In this document: one piece after another, positions 1-9,181 of the stretch
Layout of the letters: every line of letters starts with the position of its first letter
How positions within the stretch are numbered: position 1 is the first letter of the stretch
Source of the DNA: Nephromyces sp. MM_2019
Taxonomy: Eukaryota; Apicomplexa; Aconoidasida; Nephromycida
Length of the DNA stretch: 64,000 nt
NCBI GenBank assembly: GCA_015657535.1
Contig: JADHZB010000759.1
Span: 1-64,000 of the forward strand
Direction: 5' to 3'
Program-made: the position numbers and the translations under genes
The notes under the pieces: model-generated
Database searches by the model: none
What the model was told of the DNA's origin: nothing
Seen by the model: only the letters and a program-made list of their open reading frames with translations

Positions 1-393
1 CTTTTGTACTCTTTTTGAGGGTAAGGGGGGTATGCCACTAATCAGATGGGGGTTCATACCACCATTTTTGGAGAGGAATATGATATGAATGAGGGAAAAA
101 CATAGCAGAACGCGAAGGACATATATATTCAAAACCCTTGGGGACAATTCGCCCCAGCTAAAAAAGGGCAGCCTCACACAGAGGCGAACCAAAAAAATAA
201 CCCTACTGTGCTCCGCAGAGAGAGTCCCTCCTCTAGTAACAGACGCACAACATGCCCTTTCTAGGAGAGCACATGCAGCATCACTAAGCTCAAAGTAGTG
301 CAGCATACTCCGGGAAAACAAAACCTTCCAACGCATGAAAAAATAATCAGAACACACAAAACTCTCATGTGAAATGCCCTTCTTTAACCTCTG
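1..393. other. gene-free flank downstream of the phosphomannose isomerase-like ORF
   Basis: This stretch follows the stop codon of the minus-strand phosphomannose isomerase-like ORF. I looked on the minus strand for a further exon carrying the missing C-terminal part of that family (the segment after the last zinc-binding His) and did not find a convincing match. The one short plus-strand ORF here (89-298) has no recognisable content. Confidence 0.4.
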
Positions 394-2241
394 CTACGTG
401 TACGTACATGTATATAAGCTCTCACAACAGGCGCCTAGACATTTACAGCTATACACCTCCCCTTCATTGCCAGTTGTCTCACCACTGAGATAGCAATGCA
501 ACATATTCGGAGCTATAAAAAGGGCATCTCCGTGGCTAAGCTGCACATATTCCAGGAAGAAGCAGCTGAAGATTCCAGAATCGCTTGGGAACTTCTCGTA
601 AAGCCTTAAAAACAGCTCATTCACTAGCCTTAGCTGCTTCACACACACACTCTTCGCAGAATTCTTTGCAGTTCCCACGCCCTCCTCCCTCTCCTTTAAC
701 ATTCTCTCCACCATGTAAAGCACTTGCTTCCTCATAACTTTCTCATCACATTTCAAACAGGCACCGAAAAGACGTTTAAGAAGGACATCTTCATTGGAAT
801 AATCACATGCCTTATCCTTCAACATACCAAACATCTCCATCTCGTACACACCGGCCAGATTTTGTAGGTCAAGCTTTACCATATTGTATACATCGCTTCC
901 GATAATGTATAACATCTCTGGTGTGTTAACCAAGATATAGGCCACCATTCGGAGCGGCCTAAAGCCAGCGAGGGCTTCTAACGAGCCAAGAGCTATAATA
1001 AGCTCTGGCTTAGGGTTTGGGTCTGAATATACCTTCGGAAGCAAAGAAAAGAGACTTTTGGCCAAGGCGGCATCGGGATGAGCCTGCAGGCTTAGGGGGC
1101 CGGAAATAGCTAAAACTTTCAGCATGAAGGGCATCATCCCAAACTTCTTTTCATCAGAAATCTCCAATAGGTTATCCACCGAAGAAGCGGACAATGAATC
1201 GTCTTGTGCCAGGCAATGTGATCCGTTTTCGCAATCAAAATCTACTTCCTCTTCGTGAAAACCCGCTGTTTGTCCGTGCAAATTCGCTTCTTCTTCGTTG
1301 AAATCCCCATCCTCTCCCTCAAAACTCCCCTCATCTCCCTCAAAATCCCCTGCCTCCCCTCGAAAACCTTCTCCCTCCCCCCGAAGACCTTCCCCCTCTT
1401 GATCAACCTCGACCAAACCAGAGGGTCCAGAAAGATGCACACTTTCGAGGGAACCATGCGCAAGTCCCGGGGGTTGGGTAGATCGCCGCCTTGCGCTCAA
1501 CGAAAAGCCCCTCTCAGTGCTACTCTTGCTGGGGTGGACGAATGATGCAATCAGCGAGGGGATCTCAACCGAGGAAAAACCATTTCTGGCTCTAGCACAC
1601 GACGGTTGTCCACATTCACCGCCACTGCTGTCCAGCATAAAGGAAGGAAACTTTCGCAGGAATTCATCCAATGGTAAATATCCCAGGCTGCTGATGAAGG
1701 TATAAACCACCTTTGTGCTATTAGGAGGGGTTAAGTGAGCATAAGCATCGGTGTAGGTCTTGTGACAGCCTGTCTCATGATGCGTAGTCTTCACCAGGCT
1801 GAAGCCATCGCTCTGGGAAAGCTTCGGGGTAAATGGAGATGAAACAGTAGATGAATGATCAGTGAAAATCGCACCATTTCGTCCTTCTGAGATGGAGGAG
1901 CTACTCAAGTGTGGATTGCCTTTGGTCCCTAGCATGACCTTAGACATCCCCATAGGATGTACGCCAATCCATAACTCCGCGTAGTGCGTGTCTTCGTCAA
2001 CCGAAAAATTAATATCGTGCGAGTAACTACTAAAATTAGGAGTTAATAGCTTCGCTACAATAGAATGTTTTCCTTTGGTACCCCACTTGTAACATTGCAG
2101 AGAGGGCAGCAAGTGCACTGCGGGCAAGGGAAACTCCGAGGGAAAAAGTTCTACAGTCGAGCTTTTTTTGGGGGTAAGAAGAGGCTTTTGCAGCATCTTC
2201 AAAAAGGGTGACAAGAGGAAATCAGTGAGCGGGAAACACAA
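394..2241 (-). CDS. type I phosphomannose isomerase-like protein with acidic insert, C-terminally incomplete
   Basis: The family interconverts mannose-6-phosphate and fructose-6-phosphate in the cytosol, feeding GDP-mannose for glycans and GPI anchors. Seen in the 615-residue ORF: a YKWG segment near residue 51, HYAELWIGVHP near 86-96, MPFMLKVLAIS then LSLQAHPD (383-390), a PNPKPELIIAL segment (408-417), GFRPL (426-430) and LHCYLSGE (581-588). By analogy with family structures the zinc ligands Gln386, His388, Glu413 and His582 are all kept, but the usual NHKPE reads NPKPE. A long Ser- and Glu-rich insert (about residues 100-367) separates the N-terminal motifs from the core; residues 280-335 are imperfect acidic Gly/Glu/Asp/Phe repeats. 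Family members run about 140 residues past the His ligand and contain a catalytic Arg; here the ORF stops 33 residues after it. Either a further exon was missed, or the copy is truncated. Met16 is an alternative start. Confidence 0.75.
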   Translation of the reverse strand: MCFPLTDFLLSPFLKMLQKPLLTPKKSSTVELFPSEFPLPAVHLLPSLQCYKWGTKGKHSIVAKLLTPNFSSYSHDINFSVDEDTHYAELWIGVHPMGMSKVMLGTKGNPHLSSSSISEGRNGAIFTDHSSTVSSPFTPKLSQSDGFSLVKTTHHETGCHKTYTDAYAHLTPPNSTKVVYTFISSLGYLPLDEFLRKFPSFMLDSSGGECGQPSCARARNGFSSVEIPSLIASFVHPSKSSTERGFSLSARRRSTQPPGLAHGSLESVHLSGPSGLVEVDQEGEGLRGEGEGFRGEAGDFEGDEGSFEGEDGDFNEEEANLHGQTAGFHEEEVDFDCENGSHCLAQDDSLSASSVDNLLEISDEKKFGMMPFMLKVLAISGPLSLQAHPDAALAKSLFSLLPKVYSDPNPKPELIIALGSLEALAGFRPLRMVAYILVNTPEMLYIIGSDVYNMVKLDLQNLAGVYEMEMFGMLKDKACDYSNEDVLLKRLFGACLKCDEKVMRKQVLYMVERMLKEREEGVGTAKNSAKSVCVKQLRLVNELFLRLYEKFPSDSGIFSCFFLEYVQLSHGDALFIAPNMLHCYLSGETTGNEGEVYSCKCLGACCESLYTCTYT

Positions 2242-2465
2242 AAAGGAGGGGTTATCAGCTTGTAAGCATAAAGGATATCGACGGAATAATCATTCTTCAG
2301 AGAGTGTTGCTTTTTCCGGGACTTTCCAGCCGCTCCAAAGCAAAAAAAACTTCCGCAATATCGCTGAAGACATCATATGGAAACCAAGAAAAAACACAGC
2401 AAACGCATGCAGAATCACTTCAAATTATCATAGGCAAGCAGGGTTTATAGCCACATGGAGAAAAT

Positions 2466-2580
2466 AGAATGTGTTTATTGCAATTAGTGAGGGGTAAAGT
2501 AGAATGTGTGTGTTGCAATCCCCAATGAAGGATGAAGTATAGAAGTGTGTGTTGCAATCCCCAATAAGGGAAAAGTAGAG
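2466..2580. repeat. three-copy imperfect direct repeat, about 37-bp unit
   Basis: Three adjacent copies start near 2466, 2501 and 2540. Each begins with a tagaa motif followed by gtgt-rich sequence and ttgcaat. Copies two and three share gtgtgttgcaatccccaat; the first is more diverged. No function can be assigned. Confidence 0.6.
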
Positions 2581-3199
2581 CCACAATCGCATCAGCAGAT
2601 ACGCACGACCTAAAGAGATGAAAAAACGAAGACACAGCATATCGTCAAAGCAAATATTCATAAACACACAAGCCACTGGAACATGAAGAAACGAAATGAA
2701 ATGAAAGTTAAAAGTGCCCAAAAATGCATATAGACGGACCCTTTGCAATTAGCAATTCAAACCCTCCAGTCTCAGTTAGAGCATTGTATCATACGGGAAG
2801 CTTCGTGGAGTCGTCTCCCCAAAGTGGCGCTCTGATCTTCGAGTATTTCCGAAAGGCAAGGGCATTTCAAGCCTGGACACCACAAGGAAGAGAATTCTCC
2901 TCATGAAGACTTGCAAAGTACAAAAAATTTTCAAACATCACAAAAAAACCTCAACACGAAAATAGATTTTTCCCAAGGAATGAAGCATGCAGAGAAGATT
3001 TACTCTAGTAATGGCAAAAAAAGCATTTATTAACTTCCGTACCAAATAGGGCAAACTAGGGGGAGGAGTAACAGACGAACAAAAACTTCAGAGTGACAAT
3101 TACATGCCATTTGAAGATATTCCCCCTACTCTACAAAGGATGATGAAGGCTGGTATTTGCGAAAAGACAATTACAGTACCATTCCTGAGGTCTTTCGCG

Positions 3200-3640
3200 A
3201 GAAGGTAAATATGCTGGTATGAGTATATGATCGCGTGCATGGGTACCTGTGGGGATGTAAATTTGTGTGTTTGTGGGAATATATGGCTGTTTGTGGGTAT
3301 GGCTGTGGACACGTCGTGGTGCTGGTTGCCGCTTGCGGAGATTGTGGACATAAGTTGGTAGGCGAGCGGGTATAAGTGTGTGTGTAATATGTTATGTTTA
3401 GGTAAGGGTGGTATGTCCTTTAATGTCTGGGTATTCAGGGAATCGTATTGTGGGAATATATGCTAATGTGTGTGTTGTGTGATCGGAAGGGTGTGCGCAT
3501 GATGTTTTGTGAACTACTGGGGAGTGTGTGTCGACGGCAGTGTATGTGAATGTGGGTGTGCGCGAATGTGGATGCTTTGTGAACTTGTGGGTGTATGTGA
3601 GCGTTCGCTGTGCATTCGTATATTGTAGTGATTGGAGAGT
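3200..3640. repeat. TG-rich, strand-asymmetric low-complexity region
   Basis: The plus strand is dominated by degenerate TG/TGTG/GGG words with very few C residues over about 440 bases, producing artefactual open frames on both strands. It is not a clean microsatellite: the dinucleotide runs are short and interspersed. It resembles a decayed simple repeat. Confidence 0.6.
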
Positions 3641-5075
3641 GCAGATGCAAGCCCAGAATTCTTTTAGCTGGCACAGGCATAGAAAATTGACGAAACGTCA
3701 AATTCACAAGGTAATGAGCGTAGATTCGCAATCTCAAGCCGAAGTTCAAGCGGCTACGCTTTTGTGAGAACAATAGCTTCGATAGCAAACATCTAGTTCA
3801 CAAACAAAAGACAGCGGAAGGCTTTCTAAAAATAGAGTAACTCACTAAATAACTCAGATATTGCACTAGCAAAAAAGGAAATATATGAGCATAAACATCC
3901 TAGCTTGCAACTTCTTCCCCAATTTAAGTGTTGACAGGTACTGGAATTTACTAAAATAGAAATTTATCTAGTGTTGGTGTTTTGTGGAACATACCACAGA
4001 ACAGCTGCAATTCTATGATACTTACAGGGATAGCTTGTCCCTGTGCAGTTTCTATCCAGTCACTCCAGTGATCTCCAAAAACTTTATACCTCGCCACAAT
4101 CACAAAATATCTCCCTATCTCTGATAGTTCTAGCCATATCTAGATGAATAAAACACTAGGAGGAGAAAAACCACAAAAAGTGACCTAATTTAAGACTAAT
4201 CAGTGATTGAGCAGTCTCCTTGCATGAAAACACACTTGGAAGCGCATGTAATTCAACACACATTAACACACACTTGAAAACTTCTTTTAAAAAATAAAAG
4301 GTAAATGATTTTTCAGCTCAGAATATAGCACAGTGGCAAGGTAGATCGAGGAGCCATTTAGTAGCTAAATACAAAGGAAGAGCTGAGTCTGCTCACCCTT
4401 TTAAAAACATGCTTATAATTATCCGTATACGTTGTAAATCTGCAGATATATGCACGTCAGCGTATATCTACAAAATAAACATATAAATATATCAGCTCTA
4501 TACGTATGCCCATCCATAACTATCAATCACCTAGATATCCCCCGTAGGGACAGTTTTTCAATCTCCGTATTTTTTAGCAACAATACCGTAGAGGAGATAG
4601 CCTCATTTGGAGAGAAAACTGCATCTACAAAATTTGTAGTTTATTGCTAGTATTAGTCCACTTGTGCTCATGAGGTGACGCTGACCTCACATTTACGGCA
4701 GTATCAGAAAATCGTACTTCGTACTAGTCCTTATTGGGTGTAGTCCGTATCATTATGGCGCTTTTTATCCAAAGAGAAAAAAACAAATTTCTTATTTAAA
4801 AAAATCTGTTGAAGTGTTCACAGCCGTACCACTTTGCTTATACAGAGAATAGATGCACGACGCGTTGTGTGGGGATAGCATCACACGCTTCTGCGTTAAA
4901 TGCACATCTCCCATTTTTGTGAGGTCCACTCTTTGCACAGGTCACCAGAAAATGCATGCTGACATATGCCTGATGTACCACACAAAAGTCTTATGCAAAA
5001 GAGACTAAATTCTGAGACTAATGATTACACTACAACTTTTTTCTCGCAGAATGGGGCCTTTCCCAGGGAAGCAGG

Positions 5076-5472
5076 CTATACGCGTATAAAATTGAGCGGT
5101 TGTTGAAAGAAACCAACCAACTCACGGAAAGTAAACCTGGGACGACGCGGAAAATATACAGGATAATTCAAACTTTTCAACGTCGAACTACATAAAACGA
5201 TGCGCATATTTTGTAGCGGTACGTATGAATCTCCCTGAAAATAAAATTTCGGCGTGCGACTTGTCGTTAGCACCAAAGAATTCAAAGATTATGAAAAGTG
5301 GCTTTCCTCTTTTACTACGAGAAGCCTGATTCTGCCCCTGCCAGCCGGTGAAACTCAGATGTATATACACACATCTTTCACCCTCAGATGGAAAACTCTT
5401 ATCAGGTTCTCCTTGAATCTTTAATTCCGTACGCAAAGATATGCCTCTTGTGGGATGCAATAGTATGTGCAA
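5076..5472 (-). CDS. possible exon(s) of an unrecognised gene
   Basis: Two overlapping minus-strand frames look mildly protein-like. One (5188-5472) contains LRTELKIQGEPDKSF and GKPLFIIFEFFGANDKSHAE. The other (5076-5285) contains DSYVPLQNMRIVLCSS and PRFTFRELVGFFQQP. A candidate 3' splice site (attttattttcag) sits just before the second segment. I recognise no family, and the two frames cannot be joined by an intron of the size seen elsewhere in this window. They may be exons of a diverged gene, gene remnants, or chance ORFs. Confidence 0.2.
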
Positions 5473-5736
5473 TACGTTCGAAACATCCCCAGAAAGGGCT
5501 ACTGGGATTGCATTTTATGTTTGAGTGTTTTTCGTAGCATAGAGAGTACCTAGCTAAATTGGTAATATGCAGCAACCATCACTTCTCCAGTGATGATTTG
5601 GGATTACAATGCCAGAGTTAAGTAATCCTAAATCAATCCCGCCAAAATGGACTTATTTTCTCGGAAACGTACAATGAGGAGCAGATTCCCTGAACCCAAA
5701 TAAGTTATAATATTTGGCTTAATAACGCTTGATTAC

Positions 5737-5934
5737 CTAAAGGAAAGTTGTAGCATATGAAGCAGTGTACAATGCTTTCGTAGCGACTGTGGGTAGATAT
5801 TTTATTTCTACGCGTCGGGTTTGGACCTCATTTCTGTGTCTTTTTCCGTCAAAGAAGCTATTAGAGTCCTTTGTCGAGTACTTGACCGTTGCCTGATTTG
5901 GTAGTAGAAAAAAAACTTCAAGTTGCCCCCACAA
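5737..5934 (-). CDS. possible terminal exon, unrecognised
   Basis: A 65-codon minus-strand frame with a plausible acceptor (accaaatcag) followed by an ORF containing VKYSTKDSNSFFDGKRHRNE and VEIKYLPTVATKALYTA, ending in TAG. The composition is compatible with coding but no family is recognised. It may belong with the 5.1-5.5 kb patch downstream on the same strand, or be a chance ORF. Confidence 0.15.
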   Translation of the reverse strand: MWGQLEVFFLLPNQATVKYSTKDSNSFFDGKRHRNEVQTRRVEIKYLPTVATKALYTASYATTFL

Positions 5935-8081
5935 AAGTGAAGTAAGGGGAAAATTGAGAAGCTACGCGGCTGTTTTACCATATCCTTCTCCGGCAGTCAT
6001 GTTTGTCTAGCGATCTAGATGCTACCAGTAGCAAAAAGCAATAACTTGAAACGTAATTTTCAACCTAAATTAGAGCTTAGCTAAGGAATATGAGGCGTTT
6101 AAACGAAAAAGCATCAATCTTAAATTGAGAAACTCCCTAGTTCGTAACAAGATTTTTAGAGGAAAGCATACCTATGTGGCGAGGAAAAAAGTGTTAGCCC
6201 CCTGAGCCATGTCACAACAAGGATAAAGGGAGAAAGCACATCATATTGAAAATATTCTCTAAGTTAAAGAAGGCCAGATTGTGCACTATAATCCTATATT
6301 CTACCGGTGGTTCTGAAATGATTTTGGGAGAATATTCGTATTTTTCAGAAAAGAATTATTCTGATAGTTTCAATGGAATATTCCTGCCTGTCATATTTTT
6401 GCATTAAAAGAGAAATTAAGCTTGTGAAGTGGCAGTCTACGTCGAGAAAAACATAGTTTATTGCTTCCTTTATAACTCCCCGTAGTCTCGAGTTCAAAGA
6501 AAGAATGCTACCGACGAGCCTTCATGTCCAAGATTGGTTGGCAGTTACGTCGCTCGCTTTTTCTTATATTCCCCTCCCTGGATCACACGCTATTTTCTTA
6601 AAATAGTTCAAAAAAGCTGACATTGGGCGTACTATTGAGCTGTATACATCATCTTATGCATTGATTGCCATAACAAAGACAAAAATCTTCGTTATCGCAG
6701 CTATCTAGGAAGCGTGGCAAAAACAAAGAATCAACCGTGGTGCTTCTTCTATTAATGAAATCACGTAGGAGCTAGCATGAACTACTTCGGGGGTAGCATA
6801 CATGTTGAAGCATGCCTACGCAATTACATACAAAGAACCACTCAAATTTCATATATGCTCTGCCATAGGGATGAAGTAAGCGCTTGGAGATGCACGTACT
6901 AATAAATCGAGAAAGAAGCACTTGGAGGCACTTTGTTTAGCAGAAATAAGTATGCGCCTTATGACCTCAATTCAGGAAAAGAAAAACTGCCTAGATATCC
7001 CAACGAAAACATACCTCATGCAGGCCGTTCCAATGTACTAACGACTTCATTACAAATTTAGGTATATAGGAGTAATAAAGACATGAGGTGACTCAGCACG
7101 CAAGCCATTACAAGGGTTATTTCTAGGGATTTGTTAAGCTCTCGCGAGCATATGGGACGAAGAATTTTATAACCACAGAAAGCGATCTTATTGGCAGAGA
7201 AGCATAAGCAAAAAATCCTTATCCCAACATCGTGTTTAGTTGTGCAAAATTTTACCAGCTACTTTATCAGCTGTACTCAGATCTAGGTATCCCATGCTCA
7301 AGTCTGCGTAAGACTACTTGAATGCGAAAGTATATTCTCATGTACGTGTAGCTGAAGCAGCAAGAAACGCCATACAAATTAGCAAATCTGGCCAAAAGTA
7401 GGTTTCAGACGAGACCCCTACACATGCCATTTGTTCTCCCAGATCATACCTGAAGTTTTATTTGCAGTAAATATTTTCAAACACATGGGGTGCAACTTCA
7501 CGAGAATCACGCAACAGAAAACTTAAGCTTTATAGCATGCACCCTTTGTATACAAAACATAACCTTCGTCTTACATATGTCGCGGTGTTGCGCTGCTTTT
7601 TCCATCAAGTCTGACGAACCTATAGAATTCCTAGCGATACGGGGTCGCCGGTACTTAAAGCATCAAACACCCTTCATGCCGCTAGTGAGCGATTAGCGGT
7701 TGATGCTCCTCTTCGCACATTACCTCCCGTGTGTAACAGATGCTCTGAAGGGGCCACCCCCCTACTACTAAACTGCTGGGTAATGTTCTTCCAATGGCGA
7801 ACCGATCTACCACCTCAGTGCTTGGTACCACGAAGTGACGCATACGGGATTGTCGTCGCCGGGCACACAATATGCTCTTCCCAGATCGCCTCACAGTTTC
7901 TAGTAGGCAGTTATGCGCGGGTTGAGAAGAAAATCCCCTTAGGTATTGAACCTCACCACGGCTATAACTCTTAAAAAAGCAATCATAAAAGATATTTCTG
8001 CGGCGTTTTGCTCATAAGATCCCCCAATTGGCAACAAGTCTTCACTTTTCTTCCCCGCTTAGTCTCACTGATCACAGCAAA

Positions 8082-9181
8082 ATGGGTAAGTTTTTGGACT
8101 TGACTTCGTTGCCTTCGCTTGTGGCTCCCGGAGGAATTGTTCGCTCCGTTTTTTCAGTTTGTGCATGAAAGTGGCCGTTACTGTGAGGAGGAATATAGTG
8201 ATTGTTGTACTTTCCTATATTGAACCCATTTCACGCTTAGAAGCGTGAATTGATTCCTGATTGTGAGGGCTTTATGTGTGACTTCACGTACAATATTAGT
8301 GTCGACCGCTAGGAGGTCCAGCAATCACCTTGATAACTGCCTCTTGGCTACCAGGAGGCCTTGAACTGCGTGATGTTGAACATGCTGGTTCATATTACAT
8401 TCGAGTGTGTTTATTGTACCTCGAGATGATTAACTAGTAATGCAAATATTGTGCGGAATAATGGCAGAAAAAAACATTCTATGGGGAAATCTGTGTATTG
8501 AAGGATTCAGGCCAAATTTCTGAGCTGTTATCACTGTACATAATGAATGGCAGACTTCTTTGCTATATTGAGGCCGAGCTTAGTTATTGAGCAGGCATAA
8601 AAATGGTACCATGAAATGGGGGAAGATATTGTGCATTGTAGCATGTAGAAACTCTTCGCGGAAAGATGATTTTTGTGGCTACGGAGTGAATGTAATTTAT
8701 AAAATATCTTTTGTGCTGCTGCATTTTGCGTTTTTGGCGTAATATCTCATAGTTATGCTGATTTTTATAGTGTAAATGATATACACAATCGCCCTCTTTG
8801 TTTAATTGTTTTTTTACGGCAAAATTTTACTGCCCTCAGCCTTATTGGAAGTTTAGAGTGAGTCGTTATCGCTTTTTTATTTGTCGATTGTCTGTTTTCT
8901 GCTTGCTATCGAGGATAATCCTGTATGTATCGTGTATCTGTTGCATACTTCCTCCTCTCAACTTGGTTGCTCATTATAAATTTGTGATTACCCTTTCAGG
9001 GAAGGTTCACGGGTCGCTGTCGCGTGCGGGTAAGGTGAAGAACCAGACCCCAAAGGTTCAAAAAGCGGAGAGAACACGCAGAAAGGTTGGAAGAGTTAAG
9101 AAGAGACTAATGTTTCATCGTCGCTTCAGCACCAGTGGAGGGAGAAAGAGAGGACCAAACTCGCAACAGCCAAAGCAGTAA
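8082..9181 (+). CDS. RPS30: 40S ribosomal protein eS30 (RPS30), two exons
   Basis: This is a small-subunit ribosomal protein near the mRNA entry side of the 40S subunit. Coding exon 1 is only four bases (ATGG, 8082-8085), followed by a canonical gtaagt donor; the intron runs 8086-8999 and ends in ctttcag; exon 2 is 9000-9181. The 61-residue product starts [20 protein letters not shown] and ends with the family's GRKRGPNS block, with basic residues between. The length is that of free eS30, so the ubiquitin-like FUBI domain fused to eS30 in animals is absent. A pyrimidine-rich stretch (ttcacttttcttccccgctt) lies about 20-40 bases before the ATG and probably marks the transcription start. The open frame beginning at 8798 is intron read-through and not the true start. 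Confidence 0.93.
8300..8405 (+). ncRNA. hairpin-rich segment in the eS30 intron, possible snoRNA
   Basis: Within the eS30 intron the plus strand folds into consecutive hairpins. GACC/GGTC closes 8304-8318. An 8-bp stem (one G-T wobble, 3-nt loop) spans 8340-8358. A 5-bp TGAAC/GTTCA stem follows near 8377-8392, with an ACA trinucleotide a few bases later. Ribosomal protein introns commonly host snoRNAs in several eukaryotes. I see no convincing C/D boxes, and the H/ACA layout is only suggestive. Confidence 0.25.

Larger units (their letters stand above)
2242..8081. other. long gene-free interval with TG-rich low-complexity DNA
   Basis: No gene is recognised in about 5.8 kb. The interval holds a short three-copy repeat (2466-2580), a TG-rich stretch (3200-3640), and weak minus-strand coding-like ORFs at 5076-5472 and 5737-5934 listed separately. 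The last 400 bases (about 7680-7975) look richer in G+C and probably contribute to the promoter region of the eS30 gene; no defined element is visible. Confidence 0.4.

Noticed and set aside
1242..1705. ORFs on both strands overlapping the acidic insert of the phosphomannose isomerase-like ORF
   Set aside because: Shadows of the purine-asymmetric repeat in the real frame; no independent start context or motif.
3435..3788. 117-codon minus-strand ORF rich in His and Thr
   Set aside because: It overlaps the TG-rich low-complexity region; its composition is explained by the repeat.
8798..8999. N-terminal extension of the eS30 frame starting at an ATG in the intron
   Set aside because: The extension is hydrophobic intron read-through ending at a clear ttcag acceptor. 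The MGKVHGSL start created by splicing from 8085 matches the family exactly.
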